In this document: piece after piece, positions 46,063 through 52,970 of the stretch
Layout: every line of letters begins with the position of its first letter
How positions within the stretch are numbered: the stretch's first letter is position 1
Assembly: GCF_000631985.1 (NCBI RefSeq)
Contig: NZ_JFYN01000034.1
Coordinates: 496,001 to 560,000 of the forward strand
Reading direction: 5' to 3'
DNA from: Pseudomonas sp. RIT288
GTDB taxonomy: Bacteria; Pseudomonadota; Gammaproteobacteria; Pseudomonadales; Pseudomonadaceae
Length of the DNA stretch: 64,000 nt
Notes under the pieces: model-generated
Told to the model about the DNA's origin: nothing
The model's input: only the letters and a program-made list of their open reading frames with translations
Database searches by the model: none
Program-made: the position numbers and the translations under genes

Positions 46063-46175
46063 TGTAGGCGCTGCCGCAGGCTGTGATCTTTTTATTTTCA
46101 ATGGGTTAAATGCGCAAGAAGCAAGATCACAAGATCACAAGATCACAAGATCACAGCCTGCGGCAGCTCCTACAC
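46063..46175. repeat. REPIN, family 1, with expanded end
   Basis: Arms GTAGGCGCTGCCGCAGGCTG and CAGCCTGCGGCAGCTCCTAC are inverted. The stem ends read TGTGATC/GATCACA instead of GCGATC, and the right side is preceded by four tandem AAGATCAC units. The right arm runs into the stop codon of the sigma-54 activator gene. Confidence 0.85.
46123..46154. repeat. Four tandem copies of AAGATCAC
   Basis: Four perfect 8-bp units, each equal to the outer end of the adjoining REP arm. Confidence 0.95.
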
Positions 46176-47090
46176 GAGACCTGCATTTTTCAGTAACTGC
46201 TTTAGCGCCTGCTGATCGGCGGCGGTGCCATTTTCCAGGATTTGCTTGATCTGGCTTTCGATCTGCACCAGCGTCTGTGGCAGGTTCAGGTGCTCCGGCA
46301 GGATTTCATCGCCGGTGCTGACCAGCAGCGCAAAGTGAATGACGTTTTCCAGCTCTCGGGTGTTGCCCGGCCAGCTGTGGCGCTCCAGCAGCTGCTGCGC
46401 CGCTTCGCTGATCAATGGCACCGGCAGATCAAGGCGCTGGCTGTAGATGCCGAGGAAATACTCGGCCAGCGAAAGGATGTCACCAATCCGCTCGCGCAGG
46501 GCCGGCAATTCCAGCTGACCTTCGCTGAGGTAGTGATAGAGCCGTTCATGAAATTTTCCGGCGTCCACCGCTTGTGCCAGATCGATACTGGTGGCTGCGA
46601 CCAACCGCACATCCACCGGGCTTGGCTGATGCGCGCCGACGCGGGTGACTTCATGATTTTCCAGGGCGGCGAGCAGCTTGATCTGGATCGGCAACGGCAG
46701 ATCGCCGATCTCGTCCAGATACAAGGTGCCGCCATTGGCCGAACCGAACCAGCCGGCGCGACTGCTCGCCGAACCGGTGTAACTGCCAGCGGCATAGCCG
46801 AACAGCTCGGCATCAGCGTAGGTCGGGCTGATCGCGCCGCAGTTGACCGAGACGAACAGACCGCTGCGATCACTGGCACGATGGATATGTCGCGCGAGAA
46901 GCTCTTTACCAGTGCCGGTCTCGCCGCGAATCAACACCGAGATGGCACGCGGCGCCAGGTGCTCCAGCTCCTCGCGCAACTGGCGGGAGCGGGGATCGAC
47001 GAACACCAGCGCCTTGGCGCGAATGCTCAGAGGACTTTTTTCCGCATCGGGAAAGGTCAGCAACGGCTGACCGAACGTTTCGAAACTCAT
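46170..47090 (-). CDS. Truncated sigma-54 activator, SfnR-like, no sensor or HTH domain
   Basis: 306 residues, essentially one AAA+ domain. It has Walker A RGETGTGKELLARHIH near 54-69, Walker B GGTLYLDEIGDL, and the sigma-54 contact loop as GSYTGS instead of the canonical GAFTGA. WPGNTRELENVIHFALLVSTG is present near 240. No N-terminal sensing domain precedes it, and the 40 C-terminal residues show no Fis-type helix-turn-helix. The TAG stop lies within the adjoining REP arm. SfnR-type proteins activate sulfone-use genes under sulfate starvation; this one may need a partner for DNA binding. Confidence 0.82.
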   Translation of the reverse strand: MSFETFGQPLLTFPDAEKSPLSIRAKALVFVDPRSRQLREELEHLAPRAISVLIRGETGTGKELLARHIHRASDRSGLFVSVNCGAISPTYADAELFGYAAGSYTGSASSRAGWFGSANGGTLYLDEIGDLPLPIQIKLLAALENHEVTRVGAHQPSPVDVRLVAATSIDLAQAVDAGKFHERLYHYLSEGQLELPALRERIGDILSLAEYFLGIYSQRLDLPVPLISEAAQQLLERHSWPGNTRELENVIHFALLVSTGDEILPEHLNLPQTLVQIESQIKQILENGTAADQQALKQLLKNAGLV

Positions 47091-47146
47091 GGCAGACTCC
47101 CGCCCAGAACCGCCGGCAGACGGGGGCGTTCAGAAAAGAAAAAGGT

Positions 47147-47728
47147 TCAAGCGCGACGCCGGGCGTGGTGTTCCAGGCGGTTCTGCAGGCGATACAGATA
47201 AGCGAAACCCTGCTCCCAGCGCTGATGTCCGGACTTGACGTTGATGTGCCCGGCCCCCGCAAGAATCCCCGCTTCGGCGCCCCAGTTGCGCGCCAGCTCC
47301 AGGGCACGCGGGGCGCTGACGGCGGCGTCGTTGTCGGAACTGACCACCTGGCTCGGGAACGGCAGCAGGTCGGTCGGGATCGGCGCAAAATTGCGCAGTG
47401 CCGGCGCGCAGGCCGGACGCTCGACATCCGCCGGCGCCACCAGCAACGCGCCGCGCACCTGACGCAGGTATTGCACGGGCGCGGTGGCAGCCCAATGCGC
47501 AACGGTGATGCAACCCAGGCTGTGAGCAATCAGGATCACCGGCGTGCTGTCGGCGGCAATCGCTTCGGCCAGCGCCGCGACCCAGTCTTCACGGCGCGGT
47601 GTCAGCCAGTCGGCCTGCTCCACTCGTGCGCTGTTGGGCAGGCTGTTCTGCCAGTGTGTTTGCCAATGATCTTCTGGCGATCCTTGCCAGCCCGGCACAA
47701 TCAGGTAGCGGATTGATTCGTTGCGCAT
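47147..47728 (-). CDS. RBBP9/YdeN-family serine hydrolase
   Basis: 193 residues of the alpha/beta hydrolase fold. YLIVPGWQGSPEDHWQTHW near 8-26 and LIAHSLGCITVAHW near 66-79 show the nucleophile Ser in HSLG. GAGHINVKSG near 160 supplies the His. The substrate is unknown. It is 56 bp upstream of the SfnR-like gene on the same strand and probably cotranscribed. A GGAATAAG motif lies 65 bp before its start. Confidence 0.85.
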   Translation of the reverse strand: MRNESIRYLIVPGWQGSPEDHWQTHWQNSLPNSARVEQADWLTPRREDWVAALAEAIAADSTPVILIAHSLGCITVAHWAATAPVQYLRQVRGALLVAPADVERPACAPALRNFAPIPTDLLPFPSQVVSSDNDAAVSAPRALELARNWGAEAGILAGAGHINVKSGHQRWEQGFAYLYRLQNRLEHHARRRA

Positions 47729-47792
47729 GGGGAGCTCTCCTGCGTCGTGTCTGTTCCTGATCGAGTATAGGGACGGGATTTATATTCGTTAA

Positions 47793-47811
47793 GGAATAAG
47801 AAGCTATTTAT
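47793..47811. promoter_or_regulatory. GGAATAAGAAGCTATTTAT motif upstream of the hydrolase-activator operon
   Basis: It is nearly identical to 44675-44693 and preceded by TATATTCGTTAA, resembling the inverted ATTCC/GGAAT arrangement at 25384. Confidence 0.45.
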
Positions 47812-47841
47812 TAAGACCCATAAAGAATATAAGTTGCCTTT

Positions 47842-47870
47842 TGTAGGAGCTGCCGAAGGCTCCTACAGGG
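47842..47870. repeat. Compact single REP, family 1
   Basis: GTAGGAGCTGCCGAAGGCTCCTAC is a shortened palindrome lacking the GCGATCTT ends. It looks like a deletion product of a REPIN. Confidence 0.75.
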
Positions 47871-47895
47871 ATCGCGTGTGGGTTAAAACCGGGAT

Positions 47896-47930
47896 AAAAA
47901 AAGGGCCGCACCCTGCCAAGGAGACGGCCC
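47896..47930 (-). terminator. Rho-independent terminator of tonB-exbB-exbD
   Basis: On the minus strand GGGCCG pairs with CGGCCC around a 16-base loop and is followed by seven T, 20 bases after the exbD stop. Confidence 0.82.
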
Positions 47931-47949
47931 CGGAAAAACGTAAATCCTG

Positions 47950-48351
47950 TTACCGCGCGGTGATCACCGACAATTTGGTAATCCCCGCCCGCTCGATCGA
48001 GGCCATGGCCCGCGCCACTTCGCCGTAGTTCACCCCGTCGTCGGCCTGCAATTGCACGCGCACTTCCGGGTCCTTGGCCTTGGCCGACTTGAGGTTGAAT
48101 TCCAGCAAGTCCGGCTGAATTTCATCCTTGTTGATAAACAGTTTGCCAGCGCCGTCGATGCTCACCACCAGTGGATCTTTCTGCTCGACCGGCGCCACCG
48201 CTTCGGTCTTCGGCAAATTGATCGGGATCGCGTTGGTCAGCAGCGGCGCGGTGACGATAAACACCACCAGCAGCACCAGCATCACGTCCACCAGCGGCGT
48301 CACGTTGATCTCGCTCAGCACCTCGTCGCTGTCTTGCGTGGAGAAGGCCAT
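47950..48351 (-). CDS. exbD: TonB-system proton channel subunit ExbD
   Basis: 133 residues with one membrane helix (LVDVMLVLLVVFIVTAPLL, about 20-38) containing the conserved Asp near its start, and a periplasmic domain. With ExbB it uses proton flow to drive TonB. It starts one base after the exbB stop. Confidence 0.94.
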   Translation of the reverse strand: MAFSTQDSDEVLSEINVTPLVDVMLVLLVVFIVTAPLLTNAIPINLPKTEAVAPVEQKDPLVVSIDGAGKLFINKDEIQPDLLEFNLKSAKAKDPEVRVQLQADDGVNYGEVARAMASIERAGITKLSVITAR

Positions 48352-48352
48352 A

Positions 48353-49078
48353 TCAGGACGCCTCCTTCACTTTTGTCGCATTGCCCGGTACCGCGACCTT
48401 GTTCGCAGTCGGGTGGATCAGCACACGGAACGAGCTCTTCTGCGCCAGGCTGTAGAAGTCGTGGGCGAAGTCATCCAGATCCGCCGCCGTCAGTTTCAGG
48501 CGACGCAAAAAGTAGTTGTAAACCAGCACCGCCGGCACTGCGACCGCGATCCCCACCCCGGTGGCGACCAGTGCCGCGCCAATCGGACCGGCAACGGTTT
48601 CCAGGCTCGCCGAGCCTGCCGCGCTGATGCCTTTCAACGCTTCCATGATTCCCCACACCGTGCCGAACAAACCAATGAACGGCGACGTACTACCAATACT
48701 TGCGACCACCGCCAGACCCGTTTCCAGCGAACGCCGTTCGCGGACGATCTGCTGACGCAAGGCACGTTCGAGGCGATCCTGATGGTTGATCGCCTGGCTC
48801 AGGTCATTGGCCTGCGGCGCCTCACCCACCTGGATCGCCGCGTAACCGGCCTGTGCCACCCGGGCCGCAGCGCCGGGTTGGGTTTCGCTCAATTCGGCGG
48901 CGGAATCGAGACTCGACGCCGCCCAGAAGCGTTTATGAAACTTGCGATCCTGCGCCTTCAGACGACCGAACTGCACAGCCTTGAGCAGCGCCAGTCCCCA
49001 GGTGGCAACGGAAAAAACCACCAGCAGCCAGATCACCGCGCTTTCGATGGATTCCAGTGGAGAGGCCAGTAACGTCAT
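48353..49078 (-). CDS. exbB: TonB-system proton channel subunit ExbB
   Basis: 241 residues of the MotA/TolQ/ExbB family with three membrane helices. The conserved segment STSPFIGLFGTVWGIMEALKGI near 130-151 and PIGAALVATGVGIAVAVPAVL near 165-185 are clear. It is encoded between tonB and exbD. Confidence 0.94.
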   Translation of the reverse strand: MTLLASPLESIESAVIWLLVVFSVATWGLALLKAVQFGRLKAQDRKFHKRFWAASSLDSAAELSETQPGAAARVAQAGYAAIQVGEAPQANDLSQAINHQDRLERALRQQIVRERRSLETGLAVVASIGSTSPFIGLFGTVWGIMEALKGISAAGSASLETVAGPIGAALVATGVGIAVAVPAVLVYNYFLRRLKLTAADLDDFAHDFYSLAQKSSFRVLIHPTANKVAVPGNATKVKEAS

Positions 49079-49122
49079 GATGTATTCCCTCGTGTAAACA
49101 TTTAGCGCGAATAGGTTTCGGT

Positions 49123-49938
49123 TTAATGAATCTTGAAATCGATGGGCACGCTGACCCAGCCGTCCTGGGCGACATCACCCTGCTTGGCCGGCACAAAGCT
49201 CCACTGCTTGACCGCGCTTAGCGCCGCATCGTCGAGTTGCTGCCGACCGCTGCTTTTCTGAATCTGAATTTCACCGGGTTTGCCGTTGGCCAATACGTGC
49301 ACCCTTAACATCACCGTGCCTTCCCAGCCGCGACGCTGGGCCAGCGATGGATATTCCGGCGCCGGGTTCTTCAGGTACGCCGCGTTGGCCGAGGCCGGTG
49401 TCACTGGCGCGGGAGCCGGTGGCGCGGGCGGTGCCGGAGCGGCGACCGGAGCGGCCGGTTGTGGCGGCGCCGGAGGCTGTTCGACTGCTTTGGGGGCCGG
49501 TTTCGGCACCGGTTTGGCCACGGGTTTCGGCTTGGGCTTGGGAATCGGTTTGGGTGGCGGCGGCTTCACCGCCAACTCGTCTTCAACCGGCGGCGGTGGC
49601 TCAACGACCGGTGCCGGTGGCGGCGGTTCGACCACTGGCGGCGCGGGTGGCGCCGGCCGCGAAAACTCGATGGTCATCGGTGGAATTTCCGGCGGCACGA
49701 TCGGCAGCGCTGGCGTCGGATGCTGGTTGATCCAGTAGATCACCGCGCCGTGCACCAGCAGCGCCAGCACACCGAGCAGAATGGTTTCACGGCGGCGCAG
49801 AATGCCCTTGGGCGCACGCTGCAAACGCAGCTGCCCCAGCGGCACACGATGCGGCCGGCCGAGATCGACCAGTTCGCCACTTGGCGTCTGACGCCACAGC
49901 AATTCCTGTGCGCTGGCGGCGGTCTGGACATTGCCCAT
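49123..49938 (-). CDS. tonB: TonB energy-transducing protein
   Basis: 271 residues. The N-terminal cytosolic part of about 55 residues is followed by a membrane anchor (TILLGVLALLVHGAVIYWI). A Pro-rich spacer of about 100 residues includes a Lys-Pro repeat (KPIPKPKPKPVAKPVPKPAPK). The C-terminal TonB domain has YPSLAQRRGWEGTVMLRVHV and VKQWSFVPAKQ. ATG at 49936-49938 has GGGAG upstream. The tonB-exbB-exbD set is likely dedicated to the nearby receptors for organic sulfur compounds. Two CGACCGGTCG palindromes lie upstream. Confidence 0.93.
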   Translation of the reverse strand: MGNVQTAASAQELLWRQTPSGELVDLGRPHRVPLGQLRLQRAPKGILRRRETILLGVLALLVHGAVIYWINQHPTPALPIVPPEIPPMTIEFSRPAPPAPPVVEPPPPAPVVEPPPPVEDELAVKPPPPKPIPKPKPKPVAKPVPKPAPKAVEQPPAPPQPAAPVAAPAPPAPPAPAPVTPASANAAYLKNPAPEYPSLAQRRGWEGTVMLRVHVLANGKPGEIQIQKSSGRQQLDDAALSAVKQWSFVPAKQGDVAQDGWVSVPIDFKIH

Positions 49939-49972
49939 TGATTCACTCCCTGCGGTCTCTTTGCGAAGTACC

Positions 49973-50010
49973 CGACCGGTCGCCGCAAACATCCCCCGGG
50001 CGACCGGTCG
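49973..50010. promoter_or_regulatory. Two 10-bp palindromes upstream of tonB
   Basis: CGACCGGTCG occurs at 49973-49982 and again at 50001-50010, 28 bp apart start to start, 35-72 bp before tonB. Such twin palindromes suggest a dimeric repressor or activator. They do not look like a Fur box. Confidence 0.5.
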
Positions 50011-50212
50011 TTGGGTGAATCATTGGAGCAATCGCTTATCTCCGAAAGTAACTTTTATCGATGTGGTTAGATTTTTTATGCATATAAGATTCAGCCGATT
50101 CCCGCCAGGCCACGCCCTGTAAGGGCTTGCGCCGCAACGAAAATTTACAATGCTTTTGAAGCATGAAAAATATTCGGCGAAGGCATGCGAAACCCGTTCA
50201 TTTCGCGCTTCT

Positions 50213-50548
50213 TCAGCGGTTTTGCCGGATGAATTCCAGGCCGTTCAACCCGATGTTGCCCATCATGTCCGCCGCGCTGCCCAGTGCCCGCAAGCGTGTG
50301 TAGGCCTGATCGGGTGAGAACATCACCCAGGCTTGCACCATGCCGTCGTCCAGCAGCGTATTGAAAGAGATGGCGACAGGGCCTGTTGAAAAACCATGCC
50401 TGAAATGAAAATTGCCAAATTCGATCGGGTACTTGATGCCGGACAGTGACAGGGTGCCGGTGAAACTGCCGGAGCGATCATCGCCCTCGACGAGGGTCAA
50501 GGTTGTATCTGAAGGTTCATGACGATAAACGCCGTTGATCGTGAACAT
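50213..50548 (-). CDS. Small beta-rich avidin-like protein, copy 3
   Basis: 111 residues, no signal peptide. It shares with its two neighbours a pattern LTLVEGDDRSGSFTGTLSLSG, then IKYPIEFGNFHF and VQAWVMFSPDQAYTRLRALG. The alternation of short strands, GxYxN-like opening (INGVYRH) and spacing recall the avidin/streptavidin barrel, though binding-site tryptophans are mostly absent. ATG 50548 was chosen because AAGGA lies eight bases upstream. Function unknown. Confidence 0.7.
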   Translation of the reverse strand: MFTINGVYRHEPSDTTLTLVEGDDRSGSFTGTLSLSGIKYPIEFGNFHFRHGFSTGPVAISFNTLLDDGMVQAWVMFSPDQAYTRLRALGSAADMMGNIGLNGLEFIRQNR

Positions 50549-50601
50549 GTGCAGCATCCTTGCTTGATGTTTTGAGAGAGAAATCTGGCGCTGACTGCGC
50601 C

Positions 50602-50925
50602 TCATGCGTGGCGAACGAAGTCGCCCGGCAGGCTGCTGACCACGCCGTCATAGGTGACCCGCACACAGTGCCCGCGCAATTCATGGGTGCCGCGACTTGG
50701 CGAGAACAGGGTCAGGGCGAAATAACCGTGATCCTGGTTATTGGCAATCAGCGTGACCACGGTGGGCGGCTGGTAGCCGTTGAGGCTGGCATAACGGCCA
50801 TTGACGATGCCGTAGTTGATGCCTTGGTGATGCAACGTGCCGCCGAAGACCCCGGTGCGGTCATCGGAATCGACAATGGTCAGAGAGGGGCCGTCGAGTG
50901 TGTTGGAATAAAGTGCGTTTTGCAT
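50602..50925 (-). CDS. Small beta-rich avidin-like protein, copy 2
   Basis: 107 residues, the most diverged of the three. Matching parts are SLTIVDSDDRTGVFGGTLHHQG, INYGIVNGRYASL and GYFALTLFSPSRGTHELRGHC. The fold is predicted all-beta and no signal peptide is present. A ribosome site AGGACG precedes ATG 50925. It lies 53 bp upstream of copy 3 and 162 bp downstream of copy 1, behind that gene's terminator. Confidence 0.7.
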   Translation of the reverse strand: MQNALYSNTLDGPSLTIVDSDDRTGVFGGTLHHQGINYGIVNGRYASLNGYQPPTVVTLIANNQDHGYFALTLFSPSRGTHELRGHCVRVTYDGVVSSLPGDFVRHA

Positions 50926-51038
50926 GTAAGCGTCCTGATCGAATGATTAAGTTCACCGCGAGCTTAGAATCAGACACCCGCAAACGCTGTCATCCACAGG
51001 AAGCACAACCAACATGAAAATGACTTATTTCATGTAAG

Positions 51039-51078
51039 AAAAAACCGCCAGGCTTCATTAGCATGGCGGTTTTTTTGC
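51039..51078. terminator. Bidirectional terminator after the first avidin-like gene
   Basis: AACCGCCA and TGGCGGTT form an 8-bp stem with A-run on one side and T-run on the other, so it works on the minus strand for the 51088 gene. It isolates copy 1 from copies 2 and 3. Confidence 0.85.
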
Positions 51079-51087
51079 GACACACAA

Positions 51088-51414
51088 TTACTGTTTAACA
51101 AACTCCCCAGCCAGGCTAACAACATCACCATCAAAGTTATTGCGCGAACCCGCCGCACGAACTTTCGAATAGTTGTGATCCGGCGAGAACAATGTCCAGG
51201 CCTGATAGCCTGTACCCTCATTCAACGCCGAGATCGTGATGATCGTCGGCTGCCCGGTACTGTTCTGGAAATGGTAATGCCCGTAAGCGATGTCGTAGTT
51301 CACGCCGTTCTGGCTCAACTTGCCGCTGAAGGTGCCGTTGGAGTCGTTGCCGTCGGTAATCGTCAGTTTGGCGCCAGCGTTAGCGTTTACATAAGTTCCA
51401 TTAATGCTCGACAT
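51088..51414 (-). CDS. Small beta-rich avidin-like protein, copy 1
   Basis: 108 residues. It opens with INGTYVNANAGAKLTITDG, comparable to the GTWYNQLGSTFIVT opening of streptavidin. It continues with SNGTFSGKLSQNGVNYDIAYG, then HYHFQN, YQAWTLFSPDHNYSKV and VSLAGEFVKQ. The pattern fits an eight-strand barrel. Similarity to avidin is by eye only. AAGGAAATC lies before the ATG. It has its own terminator. Upstream, AATAAGCACTATT at 51540 resembles the sulfur-promoter motif. Confidence 0.72.
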   Translation of the reverse strand: MSSINGTYVNANAGAKLTITDGNDSNGTFSGKLSQNGVNYDIAYGHYHFQNSTGQPTIITISALNEGTGYQAWTLFSPDHNYSKVRAAGSRNNFDGDVVSLAGEFVKQ

Positions 51415-51537
51415 AACGTGATTTCCTTTATCGTTGGATAAGTGTCTTCCGCTGAGAGCAAGTTTCCTCCTGGAAACTCACGACACTCAGGATGGTTGGC
51501 CATTCACTTATTGTCCACGCGACTTTTCAACGAAATT

Positions 51538-51556
51538 GCAATAAGCACTATTCAAA
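51538..51556. promoter_or_regulatory. AATAAGCACTATT motif between the avidin-like and ASST genes
   Basis: GCAATAAGCACTATTCAAA matches the core AATAAGnnCTATT of the motifs at 44675 and 47793. It lies about 125 bp upstream of the avidin-like copy 1. Confidence 0.35.
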
Positions 51557-51603
51557 CCGCACATATCTTATTGCCATTCCTTCGAGCATTAATTCCGTTT
51601 CAA

Positions 51604-52947
51604 CTAACGACTGGCGCTGGTCTGCTGCGTCGCCGAGGTCGGGGCAATCACGGCCGTTTCCGAGCGCGGCGTACCCTTCGGCACCCAGTCGTAACTAACG
51701 GGCAACGCCCGATAGACCCAGTTGCTGATTGCGTCGCTGCCCGGTGCTTTACCCAGATATGGGCTGACGTATTCCCAGACGTTTTCGCCGCTGGTCGTGA
51801 CCTGGAAAAACCGCCCGTTCATGCCTTCGTCGATCAGCGTATTGCCGTTGGGCAAACGTCGCGCGCTGCTGATGAACGAGCTATAGAACGCCCACCCCGG
51901 CTGCTTCGAATTCGCCGCGCTGTACTGCCAGACGATTTCATTTTTCTGCGGGTCGATTTCCAGCACTCGCGAGCCGGAAATAAGCCCGAGGGTGACATTC
52001 GGATACCCCGCCGAACCCTGGTTGTCGAACACCAGCAGGTTGCCCGCACCGGGCAGCCCGGCAGGGATGATGTGCGCGTCGTGCTGGCCGACAAATTGAT
52101 CCACCGGGCGTGGCAGTTTCTGCGCGGTTTTCGGGTTGATCAGCGGCAGGTTCGGGCCGAGGCGCCAGACCACCTTGCCGCTGTGTTTGTCGATGATCGC
52201 GATGAAGTTGGCGTTGCGTGAATCGAGCAACAGGTTGTCAGGATTGAAGCGTTTGTCCCCGGCATCGAACCACTTGTTCGGCCCGACCACGCTCAGGTTG
52301 TTGATGTGCAAATAGTCCGGGTTGTCGCTGGCGCGCACCAGTTTCAATTGTTCCGGGGTGAAGCCGAATTCGTTCAGGTGTTCCGAGGCCAGCCACTGCC
52401 ATTTCACCTGCCCGTCGGGGCTGACTTCATAGATCGCATCGTCGATCACCTCGGGCACTTTGAAGCCTTTGACCGGGTGTACCTTGTTCGCCAGTACCAC
52501 GGTGTTGCCGTTGCTCAGGCGTCGCTGATCATGGTGTTGCTGCGCTGCGCCGCCGGGCGCCTTGTCGCCCCACTGCCAGACAACCTTGCCGTTCCAGTCC
52601 AGCTCGCCGACACTCTGATTGCCCAGACCGTTGCCGGCGGAGCCGAGCTTGCCCGGATCCTTGTCACTCAGTTGCAACAGCACATGCCCGCGCTCGCCGC
52701 CGACCAGTTGCGGGTCGATGATCGCCGACGGGAAACCCGCCTGCGGCCAGGTTTTCACCTCGTTGCCGTCCATGTCGATCAGGTGCGTCTGCTTGTCGGC
52801 ACCACTGAAAATCACGTATTGGTTGAACGCCTTGTCCGGGTCGTAACGGGTGACGCCGGTCGGGTACACGCTGGGGGCGGCGAACGCCCCGCTGCTTGAC
52901 ACTGCGCCGGATAACAACAGCGCTAAAGCGGTTTTGCCTGGCAACAT
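51604..52947 (-). CDS. Arylsulfotransferase (ASST)-like periplasmic protein
   Basis: 447 residues with a signal peptide ending GAFAAP. The beta-propeller repeats of the ASST family are visible (HLIDMDGNEVKTWP, GKVVWQWGD, IDKHSGKVVWRLGP, NEIVWQYSA), with the conserved His-containing stretches QQHHDQRRLSNGNTVVLAN, YLHINNLSVVG and QHDAHIIP. The family moves sulfate from aryl esters to phenol acceptors through a sulfo-histidine. Gene order after a TonB receptor suggests processing of imported sulfate esters in the periplasm. The C-terminal tail is Thr/Ser-rich. Confidence 0.85.
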   Translation of the reverse strand: MLPGKTALALLLSGAVSSSGAFAAPSVYPTGVTRYDPDKAFNQYVIFSGADKQTHLIDMDGNEVKTWPQAGFPSAIIDPQLVGGERGHVLLQLSDKDPGKLGSAGNGLGNQSVGELDWNGKVVWQWGDKAPGGAAQQHHDQRRLSNGNTVVLANKVHPVKGFKVPEVIDDAIYEVSPDGQVKWQWLASEHLNEFGFTPEQLKLVRASDNPDYLHINNLSVVGPNKWFDAGDKRFNPDNLLLDSRNANFIAIIDKHSGKVVWRLGPNLPLINPKTAQKLPRPVDQFVGQHDAHIIPAGLPGAGNLLVFDNQGSAGYPNVTLGLISGSRVLEIDPQKNEIVWQYSAANSKQPGWAFYSSFISSARRLPNGNTLIDEGMNGRFFQVTTSGENVWEYVSPYLGKAPGSDAISNWVYRALPVSYDWVPKGTPRSETAVIAPTSATQQTSASR

Positions 52948-52970
52948 GATGCAGCTCCTTGAATGACAGA

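Noticed and set aside
46123..46154. Short tandem repeat as a CRISPR-like array
   Set aside because: Units are 8 bp with no spacers and match the end of the neighbouring REP arm, so it is an expansion of REP sequence.
46170..47090. Naming the truncated activator sfnR
   Set aside because: The AAA+ core fits, but domain content differs and no target -24/-12 promoter could be found by eye in the window.
50213..51414. Calling the three small proteins biotin-binding avidins
   Set aside because: The strand pattern is similar, but the tryptophans that contact biotin are mostly missing. Only the fold resemblance is retained, as a hypothesis.
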